Shown: in pieces, positions 18,552-27,867 of the stretch
Layout: every line of letters starts with the position of its first letter
Position numbering within the stretch: position 1 is the stretch's first letter
Assembly: GCA_016463225.1 (NCBI GenBank)
Contig: JAEMRT010000007.1
Location: forward strand, 1-64,000
Source: Sphingopyxis sp.
Lineage (GTDB): Bacteria; Pseudomonadota; Alphaproteobacteria; Sphingomonadales; Sphingomonadaceae
DNA length: 64,000 bases
Reading direction: 5' to 3'
The notes under the pieces: generated by a model
What the model saw: only the letters and a program-made list of their open reading frames with translations
What the model was told of the DNA's origin: nothing
The model's database searches: none
Position numbers and translations under genes: made by a program

Positions 18552-19204
18552 CGCACCCGCGCCAGCACAAACCCGTCCCATTTCTTCGCGCCGACCGTCT
18601 GCACAGCGGTTGCATCGAGCCGCGGGTCGGCGCTCAGCATGTCGAACAGCGCACGCGTGCCGACGATCCGCTCGTCGTCGCTGTCGACGTCCAGCACGCC
18701 ACCTTCGCGCACGACATTGTCGACGACGATCGTCGTCCCCGAGCGCCCAAGCCGGATCGCCTCGCGCACATAATGCGCATTGTTCAGCTTGTCGGCGTCG
18801 ATGAACACGAAATCGAAAGGCGGTTCGTCGGTTATCGCGGCCAGGCTATCGGCCGCCGGACCGACCCGAATATCGACCTTGCTCGATACCCCTGCGCGAT
18901 CAAGGTTTGTCCGCGCTACCGTCGCATGATGCGGCTCGAGTTCCAGCGTGACCAGCCTACCGCTCTCGGGCAGCGCCCGTGCCAGCCAGATCGTCGAATA
19001 GCCTCCAAGCGTCCCGATCTCGAGGATGCGTTTGGCGCCCGCGATCTGCGCCAGCAGGAACAGCATCTTGCCCTGCGCCGCCGATACATCGATCGGCGGC
19101 AGGCCATGTGCGGCATTGTTGGCAAGGGTGGTGGCAAGCACATCGTCATCGCCGAGCAATTTTGCGGCGATATAGTCGTCAACGGCTTGCCACCGCTCTC
19201 CCAT
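18515..19204 (-). CDS. Class I SAM-dependent O-methyltransferase
   Basis: A 229-residue methyltransferase of the caffeoyl-CoA/catechol O-methyltransferase type. The SAM-binding motif LEIGTLGGYSTIWLARALP is near residues 60-80, followed by TLELEPHHATVA and the metal-binding acidic motif FVFIDADKLNN, then VVDNVVREG. ATG at 19204 is used; a GTG one codon upstream is possible. It follows fda by four bases, so it may be read from the glycolytic operon. The substrate is unknown. Confidence 0.9.
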   Translation of the reverse strand: MGERWQAVDDYIAAKLLGDDDVLATTLANNAAHGLPPIDVSAAQGKMLFLLAQIAGAKRILEIGTLGGYSTIWLARALPESGRLVTLELEPHHATVARTNLDRAGVSSKVDIRVGPAADSLAAITDEPPFDFVFIDADKLNNAHYVREAIRLGRSGTTIVVDNVVREGGVLDVDSDDERIVGTRALFDMLSADPRLDATAVQTVGAKKWDGFVLARVRQSPPAKRNEKR

Positions 19205-19208
19205 CACT

Positions 19209-20099
19209 TCAGGCCACGGAGGCCGCGTGAATTTCGTGAATGGCGCCGCCGAGCGACTTGTCGAATTCGTCGTCGCTCATCTGGTGGCGCAGATCTTCCA
19301 GCAACGCGCGGCTAAAGCTCGCGATGATGCCGGGGTTCTTGGCCAGCTCGGCACAGGCTTCGGGGCGCGCAAAGCCGCCCGACAGCGCCACGACGCGCAG
19401 AACTTTGGGATGATCGACCAGCGGCTGGAACAGCCCGGCCTCGGTCGGCAGCGACAGCTTGAGCATCACCGGCGCCCCGTCCCATGCGCCCAGCGCCGCG
19501 AGCGTTTCGTCCAGCAGCAGCTGGTCAGCGGCGGCGCGCTCGGAGCTCTTGATGTTCACTTCGGGTTCGATGATTGGCACCAGCCCATGCGCAGCGATGC
19601 GCTTTGCTTCGGCGAACTGCTGTTCGACGATCGCCTTGACCCCCGCCGGATTGGCAAGGTTGACGACGCTGCGCATCTTGGTCCCGAACACGCCCTTGGC
19701 GACCGCACGTGCGCACAATTCGTCGAGACCGGGATTGGCCTTCATCAACTGAACACCGTTAACTTCGTCTTCCAACCCCTTGTCGACCTTCAGAAACGGC
19801 ACCACCCCGCGCTCCCACAGCAGCGCCGGCACCGGCTTGCCGTCGGCCTCGCCGTCCATCGTGCGCTCGAACAGGATCGCGCCGATCACCTTCTCGCCGT
19901 TGAAACAGGGTGCGGTGACGATGCGGCTGCGCATCGCGTGGATCAGGCCGAACATCTCTTCGTCGTTCGAAAAGGCGTCGGCTTCGATCCCATATCCCTT
20001 CAGCGCCTTCGGCGTCGAACCGCCGCTCTGGTCGAGCGCGGCGATAAAGCCCTGACCCGATTTGATCTGGTCCAGCATGGCGGCATTGGCGGTGGTCAT
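19209..20099 (-). CDS. fda: Class I fructose-bisphosphate aldolase
   Basis: A 296-residue Schiff-base aldolase that splits fructose 1,6-bisphosphate. Diagnostic stretches are IAALDQSGGSTPKAL at the start, the EPEVNIKS block, and the Schiff-base lysine in PVMLKLSLPTE. ATG at 20099 has GGAG six bases upstream; the longer frame would run into pgk. A CATACGTATG palindrome lies 20-30 bases upstream (20118-20127) and may be part of its own promoter. Confidence 0.95.
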   Translation of the reverse strand: MTTANAAMLDQIKSGQGFIAALDQSGGSTPKALKGYGIEADAFSNDEEMFGLIHAMRSRIVTAPCFNGEKVIGAILFERTMDGEADGKPVPALLWERGVVPFLKVDKGLEDEVNGVQLMKANPGLDELCARAVAKGVFGTKMRSVVNLANPAGVKAIVEQQFAEAKRIAAHGLVPIIEPEVNIKSSERAAADQLLLDETLAALGAWDGAPVMLKLSLPTEAGLFQPLVDHPKVLRVVALSGGFARPEACAELAKNPGIIASFSRALLEDLRHQMSDDEFDKSLGGAIHEIHAASVA

Positions 20100-20178
20100 A
20101 ACGTCTCCGTAGGTTTGCATACGTATGTGGCGGTGCGCATAGCGGCCCCGTCGGGGGGATGTAAATACGCCGGAAAAC

Positions 20179-21375
20179 TCAGTCCTTAAGCGCGTCCACG
20201 CCGGGCAGGACTTTGCCTTCCATCCATTCGAGGAAGGCGCCGCCGGCGGTCGAAACAAAGGTGAAGTCTCTGGCCACCCCGGCATGGTTGAGCGCCGCGA
20301 CGGTGTCGCCACCCCCGGCGACCGAGATCAGCGATCCTTCGCGGGTCAGCGCTGCGGCGGTCTTCGCCAGCGCGGCCGTGGCCGTGTCGAACGGCGGCGT
20401 CTCGAACGCGCCCAGCGGACCGTTCCACACCAGGGTGCGGCAATTCTTCAGCACGTCGGCGAGCGCCTCGACTGCGGCAGGACCAACGTCGAGAATCATT
20501 TCGTCGGCGGCAACCTCGTGGACATTCACGGTGCGCGTCGGCGGATTGGGCGCGAACTGCTTTGCCACCACGACGTCATAAGGAAGATGGATTGTGCAGC
20601 CCGCGGCATCGGCTGCGTCAAAGATCGCGTTGGCGGTTTCGACCAGGTCATGCTCGCACAGCGACTTGCCGACATCGACCCCGCGCGCCGCCAGGAATGT
20701 GTTCGCCATGCCGCCGCCAATGATCAGATGATCGACCTTGCTTACCAAATGGCGCAGCACGTCGATCTTGCTCGACACCTTGGCGCCGCCGACGACCGCC
20801 GCCACCGGATGCGCCGGGTTGCCGAGCGCGGCGTCGAGCGCCTTGAGTTCGGCCTCCATCGCGCGGCCGGCATAGGCCGGCAGCCGCCGCGCGAGGCCTT
20901 CGGTCGATCCATGCGCGCGGTGCGCCGCCGAAAAGGCGTCGTTGACGTAAAGGTCACCGATTTCGGCGAGCGCGTCGGCAAAGGCCGGATCGTTCGTTTC
21001 CTCACCGGGGTAGAAGCGCGTATTCTCCAGCACCGCGACGTCGCCCGCGGCGAGCACCGCGATCCCCGCCTTGGCACCTTCGCCGACACATTCGGGGATG
21101 AACATCACCGAATGGCCGAGCACATCTTCGACCCCGCCCGTCACAAGGCTGAGCGATTGGGTCGGGTTCTTCGCGCCCTTCGGCCGCCCGAAATGCGCCA
21201 GCAACAGGACAATCGCGCCCTTGTCCGCCAGTTCACGGATCGTCGGCATCGCCGCCTCGATCCGCGTCCGGTCGCTGACCGCGCCCTCGATCATCGGCAC
21301 ATTCAGGTCGACGCGCACGAGCACGCGCTTGCCAGTCACGTCACCGATATCATCGAGGGTCTTGAACGCGGTCAT
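20179..21375 (-). CDS. pgk: Phosphoglycerate kinase
   Basis: A 398-residue glycolytic/gluconeogenic kinase. It shows the N-terminal [10 protein letters not shown] signature, [17 protein letters not shown], the hinge region, NGPLGAFE and the C-terminal GGGDTVAAL nucleotide loop. It lies 18 bases after gap in the tkt-gap-pgk-fda order, a common alphaproteobacterial central-carbon cluster. Confidence 0.98.
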   Translation of the reverse strand: MTAFKTLDDIGDVTGKRVLVRVDLNVPMIEGAVSDRTRIEAAMPTIRELADKGAIVLLLAHFGRPKGAKNPTQSLSLVTGGVEDVLGHSVMFIPECVGEGAKAGIAVLAAGDVAVLENTRFYPGEETNDPAFADALAEIGDLYVNDAFSAAHRAHGSTEGLARRLPAYAGRAMEAELKALDAALGNPAHPVAAVVGGAKVSSKIDVLRHLVSKVDHLIIGGGMANTFLAARGVDVGKSLCEHDLVETANAIFDAADAAGCTIHLPYDVVVAKQFAPNPPTRTVNVHEVAADEMILDVGPAAVEALADVLKNCRTLVWNGPLGAFETPPFDTATAALAKTAAALTREGSLISVAGGGDTVAALNHAGVARDFTFVSTAGGAFLEWMEGKVLPGVDALKD

Positions 21376-21393
21376 CGACGTTTCCTTTAGGCT

Positions 21394-22401
21394 TTAGAGG
21401 AATTTGGCGATCACGCCCGCGGTGTCGATCATGCGGTTCGAGAAGCCCCATTCATTGTCGTACCAGCTCAGCACGCGCACCAGCTTGCCGTCGATCACCG
21501 CGGTTTCCAAGCTGTCGATGGTCGAGCTGGCCGCATCATGGTTGAAGTCGATCGAAACCAGCGGCTCGTCGGTATAGGCGAGGACGCCCTTCAGCGGGCC
21601 TTCCGCCGCCGCCTTCAGCACCGCGTTGACTTCTTCCTTGGTGGTGTCGCGCAGCGGCGTGAAGGTCAGGTCGACGACCGACACATTGGGGGTCGGAACG
21701 CGGATCGACGACCCGTCGAGTTTGCCCTTGAGTTCGGGCAGAACCAGGCCAACGGCAACCGCTGCGCCGGTCGAGGTCGGGATCATCGACATCGCGGCGG
21801 CGCGGGCACGGCGCGGATCGTCGTGGATCTGATCGAGGATCTTCTGGTCGTTGGTATAGGCGTGGATCGTGGTCATCAGACCGCGCTCGATACCGATCGC
21901 TTCATGCAGCACCTTGGCAAAGGGCGCGAGACAGTTGGTCGTGCACGATGCGTTCGAGATAATCAGGTGATCGGCGGTGATCTTGTCGTCATTCACCCCA
22001 TAGACGACGGTCAGGTCGACTTCCTTGGCGGGCGCCGAAATCAGCACGCGCTTGGCGCCAGCATCCAGATGCTTCTGGCCGCCGGCCTTGTTGGTGAAGA
22101 ATCCGGTGCATTCCATCACGATGTCGATGCCGTTCGCGGCATGCGGCAGCGCGGCGGGATCGCGCTCTGCGGTCACCTGAATACGCTTGCCGTTGATGAT
22201 CATGTCGTTGCCGTCGACTTCGACGGTCCCGTTGAAAGCGCCATGCACCGAGTCATTACGGAGCAGGCGAGCATTCGCCTTGGCATCGCCCAGGTCGTTG
22301 ATCGACACCAGTTCGAGATCATGGTCGGTACGCTCCAGAATGGCGCGCGCCACGTTGCGGCCGATGCGTCCGAAACCGTTGATTGCAACCTTCACTGCCA
22401 T
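21394..22401 (-). CDS. gap: Glyceraldehyde-3-phosphate dehydrogenase
   Basis: A 335-residue type I NAD(P)-dependent GAPDH. It has the Rossmann start [19 protein letters not shown], the catalytic motif [12 protein letters not shown] (Cys about 153) and the usual [12 protein letters not shown] near the end. Length and all active-site residues are normal. It is 36 bases downstream of tkt. Confidence 0.98.
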   Translation of the reverse strand: MAVKVAINGFGRIGRNVARAILERTDHDLELVSINDLGDAKANARLLRNDSVHGAFNGTVEVDGNDMIINGKRIQVTAERDPAALPHAANGIDIVMECTGFFTNKAGGQKHLDAGAKRVLISAPAKEVDLTVVYGVNDDKITADHLIISNASCTTNCLAPFAKVLHEAIGIERGLMTTIHAYTNDQKILDQIHDDPRRARAAAMSMIPTSTGAAVAVGLVLPELKGKLDGSSIRVPTPNVSVVDLTFTPLRDTTKEEVNAVLKAAAEGPLKGVLAYTDEPLVSIDFNHDAASSTIDSLETAVIDGKLVRVLSWYDNEWGFSNRMIDTAGVIAKFL

Positions 22402-22437
22402 GTCGAAAAATCCTTTCTGCGTGAGGCCAGCCGGTCC

Positions 22438-24405
22438 TTAATTGCCGAGCTTTGCCAGAATCCTAGGGGTGATCGCATCGACGGTCAGGCCGAAATGCGC
22501 GTAAAGATCGTCGATCGGCGCCGAGGCGCCGAAGCTGTCGATGCCGAAACGCAGGCCGTGACGGCCGGTATAGCGTTCCCAACCGAAAGTCGTGCCTGCC
22601 TCGATCGATACGGTCAGGACATCGTTTGGCAGGATGTCGGCCTGATAGGCGGCGGGCTGTTCGTCGAACAATTCGGTCGACACCATCGACACGACATCGG
22701 CGCCGTAGCCAGCGGCCTCCAGCCTATCGGCAATGTCGATCGCCAGCGACACTTCGGAGCCGGTGGCGACCAACACGACCTTGCGCGCTGCCGAGGCAGC
22801 GCGCAGGCAGTAACCGCCTTTCAAACAAAGATTTTCCGTGACGTCATGACGCAGCGGCGGGAGGTTCTGACGGGTCAGCGCGAGCAGCGACGGCCGGTTT
22901 TCTTGCGCCAGCGCCAGCGCCCAGCATTCGGCGGTCTCGACCGCATCGGCAGGGCGCAGCACGAGCAGGTTCGGCATCGCGCGCAGCGACTGGAGATGCT
23001 CGATCGGCTGATGCGTCGGTCCGTCTTCGCCAAGGCCGATGCTGTCGTGCGTCATCACATAGACGACGCGCTGCTGCTGCAACGCCGACAGGCGGATCGC
23101 GGCGCGGCAATAATCGGCAAACACCAGGAAGGTGCCGCCATAAGGAACGACACCGCCGTGCAGCGCCATGCCATTCATCGCTGCGGCCATGCCGAATTCG
23201 CGGATGCCGTAATAGATATAGCGGCCCGAATAATCATCTTTTGTCAGCGGCTTGGTCGACGATGTTTTGGTGTTGTTCGAACCCGTCAGATCGGCACTGC
23301 CACCAATGAGTGCCGCGATATCGGCGGTCAGCGCGCCGAGCGTGTTCTCCGACGCCTTGCGCGTCGCGACTTTCGGCGGTTCGGCGACCAGCCCGTCAAG
23401 ATAGGCCTTGAACGCATCGCCCGGGACGGCCTTGCCGCTCAGATGAGCTTCAAATTCCTTTTTCTTTTCATTGTTTGCAAGACGATCACTCCATCCTGCA
23501 TGAAGTTCTTTGCCGCGCGCGCCGAAACCGGCCCATGCATCAATCACATCGGCCGGGATGACGAACGGCTCAGCCGTCCAGCCGAGCTCCTTGCGCGCCG
23601 CGGCGATCTCGTCGGCACCCAGCGGGGCGCCATGCGTCGCCGACGTCCCCTGCTTGTTCGGCGCCCCGAAGCCGATGATCGTCCGGCACGCGATCAGCGA
23701 CGGGCGCGGATCGGCGAGCGCGGCGTCGATCGCTCGGCGGATGTCGGCGGGATCATGACCGTCGCAGCTTTCGACATGCCAGCCGGTCGCCGCATAGCGC
23801 GCCGCAATATCTTCGCTGGTCGACAGGTCGGTCGAGCCGTCGATGGTGATCTTGTTGTCGTCCCACAGCACGGTCATGCGACCAAGCTGCAAATGCCCCG
23901 CCAGACCGATGGCTTCGTGGTTGATGCCCTCCATCAGGCAGCCGTCGCCGGCGATCACCCAGGTGCGGTGATCGACCAGATGGTCGCCGTACAGGGCGTT
24001 CAGATGCCGCTCGGCAATCGCCATGCCGACGGCGGTCGCCAGCCCCTGCCCCAGCGGTCCGGTCGTCGTTTCGACGGCTTCGAGCTCGAAATTCTCGGGA
24101 TGCCCCGCGCAGGGGCTGTGCAGCTGGCGGAAATTGCGGATGTCGTCCAGTGTCGGTCGCGCATAGCCCGCAAGGTGCAGCGTCGCATAAGCGAGCATCG
24201 AACCATGCCCTGCCGACAGCACGAATCGGTCGCGATCAGCCCATTTCGGGTCGGTCGGATCGAACTTCAGATAATCCGAATACAGCACCGTTGCGACATC
24301 GGCCATGCCCATCGGCATCCCCGGATGGCCGCTGTTTGCGGCCTGTACGGCGTCCATCGCTAGCGCGCGGATGGCGTTGGCGAGCTGACGTTCGGGCAGT
24401 GTCAT
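22438..24405 (-). CDS. tkt: Transketolase
   Basis: A 655-residue TPP-dependent enzyme of the pentose phosphate pathway. Visible are [18 protein letters not shown], the TPP/Mg motif ([22 protein letters not shown]), and the central [15 protein letters not shown] and [11 protein letters not shown] blocks. It is the first gene of the tkt-gap-pgk-fda cluster; the promoter should lie in 24406-24573, shared with the divergent zauP-like gene. Confidence 0.97.
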   Translation of the reverse strand: MTLPERQLANAIRALAMDAVQAANSGHPGMPMGMADVATVLYSDYLKFDPTDPKWADRDRFVLSAGHGSMLAYATLHLAGYARPTLDDIRNFRQLHSPCAGHPENFELEAVETTTGPLGQGLATAVGMAIAERHLNALYGDHLVDHRTWVIAGDGCLMEGINHEAIGLAGHLQLGRMTVLWDDNKITIDGSTDLSTSEDIAARYAATGWHVESCDGHDPADIRRAIDAALADPRPSLIACRTIIGFGAPNKQGTSATHGAPLGADEIAAARKELGWTAEPFVIPADVIDAWAGFGARGKELHAGWSDRLANNEKKKEFEAHLSGKAVPGDAFKAYLDGLVAEPPKVATRKASENTLGALTADIAALIGGSADLTGSNNTKTSSTKPLTKDDYSGRYIYYGIREFGMAAAMNGMALHGGVVPYGGTFLVFADYCRAAIRLSALQQQRVVYVMTHDSIGLGEDGPTHQPIEHLQSLRAMPNLLVLRPADAVETAECWALALAQENRPSLLALTRQNLPPLRHDVTENLCLKGGYCLRAASAARKVVLVATGSEVSLAIDIADRLEAAGYGADVVSMVSTELFDEQPAAYQADILPNDVLTVSIEAGTTFGWERYTGRHGLRFGIDSFGASAPIDDLYAHFGLTVDAITPRILAKLGN

Positions 24406-24573
24406 GAATCCCCCGGATATGGCTGGGTAGGTGCCGGACGCTACGTCCCGACTGGATGCGCACAGCCCTTTGCGGCGGCGGGGTCAGGAGTCAACCGCTG
24501 CGAACGGAAAATCGGCGCATTTTGGACCGACAGGGCAATTGCACCCCCTCCCCCGCGCTGCTAACCATCGCTT

Positions 24574-24780
24574 ATGGAACTCGACCTCGACGAATCCAGC
24601 CTGGCCATCGGCCGTATCGAACGCGCGCTCAGCCGCATCGAAAAGGCGCTGGCCGACCAGCCCAAGCGGCCTCCGTCCACTATTGCCGCCCCGGCGCCGG
24701 ACCAATCGGCGCTGAAAGCCGAAGTCGCCGCAGTAATCGGCGAACTCGACCGGCTGATTGCGGAGGCTGACCGTGGCTGA
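24574..24780 (+). CDS. Short coiled-coil protein next to zapA (ZauP-like)
   Basis: A 68-residue protein with two predicted helices (residues about 8-28 and 46-66, the second QSALKAEVAAVIGELDRLIAEA) separated by a Pro-rich linker. Its stop overlaps the zapA start region by eight bases. In Caulobacter a coiled-coil protein, ZauP, is encoded in an operon directly before zapA and links ZapA to the Z-ring; position and composition match that, but this product is short. The equivalence is inference. Confidence 0.6.
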   Translation: MELDLDESSLAIGRIERALSRIEKALADQPKRPPSTIAAPAPDQSALKAEVAAVIGELDRLIAEADRG

Positions 24781-25216
24781 TGTGAAACTGATGATCGCCG
24801 GGCGCCCTTACGACGTCCATTGCGCCGACGGCGAAGAGGCCCAGCTGCTCCAGCTCGCGGCCGTCGTCGATGAAAAAGCCCGCGGAATTCAGGGGGGGAC
24901 GGAGGTTCGCCAACTGCTGTTCGCCGCGCTGATGCTCGCCGACGATGCGCAGGAAGCCATGGGTAAGGTCGACAAGGCCGAGCCGCAGTCCGATTCGCTG
25001 CGCGCCGCGGTGGCGCTCGCCGAAAGCCGCGAGGCAGCGGCGCGCGACGAGTTGCGTGCCGCGGTTGTCCGCGAACAGGCGGCACTGAAGGAACTTGAGG
25101 CAGCACGGTCCGCCACGCCCCCATCGTCCGCGCCCAAGCCCGCAAACGACCGCGCTTTGCTCCAGATCGCCGACCGGATCGAGGCACTGGCAACGAAAGT
25201 CGAGCAAGTCTCTTGA
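24773..25216 (+). CDS. zapA: Cell division protein ZapA
   Basis: A 147-residue FtsZ-associated protein. The N-terminal ZapA domain is visible (VKLMIAGRPYDVHCADGEEAQLLQLAAVVDEK), followed by a long Ala/Glu-rich helix (about residues 70-115) and a Pro/Ser linker before a last helix. GTG at 24773 is the start because GGAGG lies six bases upstream. It is longer than enteric ZapA (about 109 residues). The -35 element of the 6S RNA promoter overlaps its stop codon. Confidence 0.85.
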   Translation: MADVKLMIAGRPYDVHCADGEEAQLLQLAAVVDEKARGIQGGTEVRQLLFAALMLADDAQEAMGKVDKAEPQSDSLRAAVALAESREAAARDELRAAVVREQAALKELEAARSATPPSSAPKPANDRALLQIADRIEALATKVEQVS

Positions 25217-25241
25217 GCGCATCCGCCCGCGTCCCTACATA
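25213..25241 (+). promoter_or_regulatory. Sigma-70-type promoter of 6S RNA
   Basis: TTGAGC (25213-25218) and TACATA (25236-25241) are separated by exactly 17 bases. The predicted start, about seven bases after the -10, falls at 25248, the first base of the 6S closing stem. The -35 box overlaps the zapA TGA stop. Confidence 0.65.
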
Positions 25242-25247
25242 AGGGGC

Positions 25248-25406
25248 GGCGGGTACTGCCCGGCACGAGCTTTTGCGAAAATCCCTGAGGCGATACATCA
25301 TCCTAGGGAGCTGTCCCTGCCCGGACCCTGGTCCGACGTATATGGTTCCCACCTGACGTTACTGGCGTCAGAGGACTTTCCAGCAAACGACCTCGGCGGT
25401 CCCGCC
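25248..25406 (+). ncRNA. ssrS: 6S RNA
   Basis: 6S RNA mimics an open promoter and binds housekeeping RNA polymerase. The gap between zapA and the folate cyclo-ligase gene is its usual place in proteobacteria. The ends pair as a closing stem: GGCGGG-ta-CTGCC (25248-25260) with GGCGG-t-CCCGCC (25395-25406). The inside can fold as a long, interrupted rod, including a GGACCCTGGTCC turn near the middle (about 25322-25333). Ends are estimated to within a few bases. Confidence 0.8.
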
Positions 25407-25437
25407 AACCGACCCAGCGCATGTCGCACAGGAGGCG

Positions 25438-26031
25438 ATGACCGACTTGTCCGCCGATCTGGTCCAGCAAAAACAGAAATTGCGAGAGAAACTACGCTTT
25501 CGCCGCAAGCATTTCGCCGCCAATCTCGACGCGATGGCGCAGCTCACGGCCTTTCGCGCACTCCCGGCGCCGCTCACCGAGCTTTTGGCGGAGCACGCCA
25601 TTGTCGGCGCTTATGTCGCGTGGGGCGATGAACCCGATGTCTTGCCGATGTTTGCCGGTCTCGCCGCCGCAGGCGCGCTTGCTCTGCCCCACCACGCTGC
25701 GCGCATCGATACGATGGAATTTCGGCGCTGGCAGATCGGTGAAGCGCTGGTGAAAGGGCGATGGGGCACGCAGCAACCCACGAGCGACGCATCGACGGCC
25801 GCCCCCGACCTCATCTTCTGCCCGCTCGTCGGATTCGATCGTCAGGGCGGCCGGATCGGCCAGGGCGGCGGCCACTATGACCGCTATTTTGCCGCGCATC
25901 CCGATGCGCTGCGGATCGGCGTCGGCTGGTCAGTGCAGGAAATCGACGACGTCCCGCGCGAATCGACCGACGTGGCGCTCGACGCCATCCTGACCGAACA
26001 AGAATTCATCCTGTGTGGAGATCGTTTGTGA
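25438..26031 (+). CDS. 5-formyltetrahydrofolate cyclo-ligase
   Basis: A 197-residue enzyme that converts 5-formyl-THF to 5,10-methenyl-THF using ATP. The family motif is seen as DLIFCPLVGFDRQGGRIGQGGGHYDRY near residues 121-147, and the basic N-terminal helix KQKLREKLRFRRK precedes it. GGAGG lies four bases before the ATG. Its place after 6S RNA matches the ssrS-ygfA linkage of other proteobacteria. Confidence 0.95.
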   Translation: MTDLSADLVQQKQKLREKLRFRRKHFAANLDAMAQLTAFRALPAPLTELLAEHAIVGAYVAWGDEPDVLPMFAGLAAAGALALPHHAARIDTMEFRRWQIGEALVKGRWGTQQPTSDASTAAPDLIFCPLVGFDRQGGRIGQGGGHYDRYFAAHPDALRIGVGWSVQEIDDVPRESTDVALDAILTEQEFILCGDRL

Positions 26032-26273
26032 GCCAAGATCGCCAAGACCCTGCTCAGGGCAACCCGCAGCCGAACTGGCGCAAACCGGTCGGCATGCTGC
26101 TGATCCTGCTACTGATCACCGCGTGGACCGCGATCATCGTCAGCCTGTCGCCTTGGGTCGGCGCATGGCCCGTGCTGGTGCAGGCGGTGTTTTATCTGAT
26201 CGCGGGGATCGTCTGGATCCTGCCGCTGAAGCCGCTGCTGCGCTGGATGGAATTGGGGACTTGGCGCCGCTAA
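26028..26273 (+). CDS. DUF2842 small membrane protein
   Basis: An 81-residue protein with two hydrophobic segments (about residues 20-42 and 48-70) after a polar start. WRKPVGMLLILLLITAWTAI is typical of the alphaproteobacterial DUF2842 family. GTG at 26028 overlaps the preceding stop and has GGAG seven bases upstream. Function is unknown. Its last seven codons form the left arm of a perfect palindrome. Confidence 0.85.
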   Translation: MSQDRQDPAQGNPQPNWRKPVGMLLILLLITAWTAIIVSLSPWVGAWPVLVQAVFYLIAGIVWILPLKPLLRWMELGTWRR

Positions 26274-26296
26274 CGAGCGGCGCCAAGTCCCCAATT
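26251..26296. repeat. Perfect 21-bp inverted repeat across the DUF2842 stop codon
   Basis: The arms (26251-26271 and 26276-26296) are exact reverse complements around a four-base AACG loop; each contains GGGGACTTGGCGCCGCT or its complement. The left arm encodes the last residues of DUF2842. There is no long T-run on either side, so a bidirectional terminator or an mRNA-stabilising hairpin are both possible. Confidence 0.8.
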
Positions 26297-26352
26297 TCCA
26301 GTACTGAATGATCCCAAGCCGCGGTCGCCATCCTGTCCCTAAAGACAAGGAA

Positions 26353-26429
26353 TGGCGCGAGTGACGGGGCTCGAACCCGCGACCTCCGGCGTGACAGGCC
26401 GGCACTCTAACCAACTGAGCTACACCCGC
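26353..26429 (-). tRNA. tRNA-Asp(GTC)
   Basis: The minus strand folds as a 77-base tRNA with encoded CCA. The acceptor pairs GCGGGTG with CACTCGC, the D arm has AGCTCAGTTGGTTAGAGT, the anticodon loop is CTGTCAC (anticodon GTC), and the T arm is GCGGGTTCGAGCCCCGT-like. All bases expected for aspartate tRNA are present. Confidence 0.95.
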
Positions 26430-26472
26430 GTGTGCTTGGGAGCAGCGCCAATATGCGGCGCGCTCCGACCTG

Positions 26473-27669
26473 TCAACCGTCGCTTTCCTCGTGGGTGCGA
26501 TTTAATCGATCGCGCATCTCGTCGGTCGTCGTCAACGTCCCGTGCTCGAAAAGAAAACCAGCCAGATCGGGCGTTCCGGTCGATGCCAGCACCGTCTGCA
26601 GGATCAGCAGCAACGGCACCGCCAGCAAAGCGCCCGGCGTCCCCCATATCCATCCCCAGAAGCTTAGCGACACCAGAATCAGCAACGGATTGATCGTCAG
26701 CCGTTTGCCGAGCACCAGCGGTGTGATCAGATTCGCCTCAACCAGATGGACGCCGATAAAGATCATCGCGGGCAACAGCGCGAGCCCGACTGCGTCGAAC
26801 GTCATCAACCCGCCCAGACCCAGCAGCGCCGCCGCGACGATCGGGCCCAGATAGGGCACGAAATTGCAGATGCTGACGATCCCGCCCCACATAAAGGGCG
26901 ACGGCATCCCCAACGCCCACAACAACAGGCTGACCGTCAGCCCGAGGATCGCATTGATCATGGTGATCGTCGCTAGATAGTCGGCGGTCGCATCGACGAC
27001 ATTCTGGATCACGCGCGCGGTTTGCATCGCACCATCAAAGCTGCCGCGCCGCCGGATCGTGCCTTTGCGCAACCGCGTCCAGCCCGCGAGGAAGAAAAAG
27101 ATGACCAGCACCGCAAAGAATAGCTGGATCGCGGCTGCGGGCGCCGACGTGATGAAATAATCGACGACCGACGTCGGCGCGGTCGCCGCCACCGCTTGCG
27201 CCGTCGCCTCGCTGCCGCTGGCGACCGACATCAGCGTTCGGTCGACAAAGGCTTGCAACGTCGAATAAAAATCGATCAGCGGTGCCAGATTGCTCTGGAT
27301 GCGCGGGATCGAATCGGGGAGCCGCGCGAACCAGTCGGTTGCCGGCACGACGATGATCGCCAGCGCGGCGTTGATCAGCATCAGGAACATCGTCAGCGCG
27401 AGGAAGGCGGCAAGCCCCGACGGAACACCGCGCCGCTCCAGCCACTCAAGCAACGGCACCAGCGCGATCGCGATGACGATCGCGGCGGTCAACGGCAGAA
27501 AGAACTCGGCACCCGCCTGCAAGGCAAAGGGCAAGCCAAGACAAAAACTCGCGCCAAAGATCAGCGTCAGTGCCGCGAGCAATCGATCGCGGCGGAAATC
27601 GTCGATCTCGATCTGATGCAGCGGATTGGAACGCGGGCGCGCTTCTTTGCTCCCCCGATCGTCCGCCAC
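26473..27669 (-). CDS. AI-2E family transporter (TqsA/PerM type)
   Basis: A 398-residue inner-membrane protein with about eight hydrophobic segments. The C-terminal half carries the conserved block FVPYLGPIVAAALLGLGGL, then HLVEANLITPLVLGKRLTINPL and FWGWIWGTPGALLAVPLLLILQ, typical of the family. The start codon is a GTG. Members are linked to export of signalling molecules or to ion antiport; the substrate here is unknown. Confidence 0.92.
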   Translation of the reverse strand: MADDRGSKEARPRSNPLHQIEIDDFRRDRLLAALTLIFGASFCLGLPFALQAGAEFFLPLTAAIVIAIALVPLLEWLERRGVPSGLAAFLALTMFLMLINAALAIIVVPATDWFARLPDSIPRIQSNLAPLIDFYSTLQAFVDRTLMSVASGSEATAQAVAATAPTSVVDYFITSAPAAAIQLFFAVLVIFFFLAGWTRLRKGTIRRRGSFDGAMQTARVIQNVVDATADYLATITMINAILGLTVSLLLWALGMPSPFMWGGIVSICNFVPYLGPIVAAALLGLGGLMTFDAVGLALLPAMIFIGVHLVEANLITPLVLGKRLTINPLLILVSLSFWGWIWGTPGALLAVPLLLILQTVLASTGTPDLAGFLFEHGTLTTTDEMRDRLNRTHEESDG

Positions 27670-27867
27670 CCCGTCTCTCCTCGCGTTAACCGCCTCTTCT
27701 TACGCGCGCTTTGCATTTTGCGCCAGCGGCCCCGTTTTGCGACGAGCCGAGCAGTTGTTCTGTCCCCATCTGGGTCAAAACGCGTCTTTCTCGCTGCTTT
27801 TTAACCAGAAATTACCCTTTTTCGTCGACTGAGGGCTCCAAGGACCAACCTATTCGGAGTTAAAGTG

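Noticed and set aside
21538-24363. A 941-codon plus-strand frame opposite gap and tkt
   Set aside because: It spans two complete, conserved genes on the other strand and shows no domain.
26353-26429. tRNA genes as attachment sites of an integrated element (also checked 40939, 42663 and 51780)
   Set aside because: No integrase gene and no repeated tRNA 3' end was seen near any of the four tRNAs.
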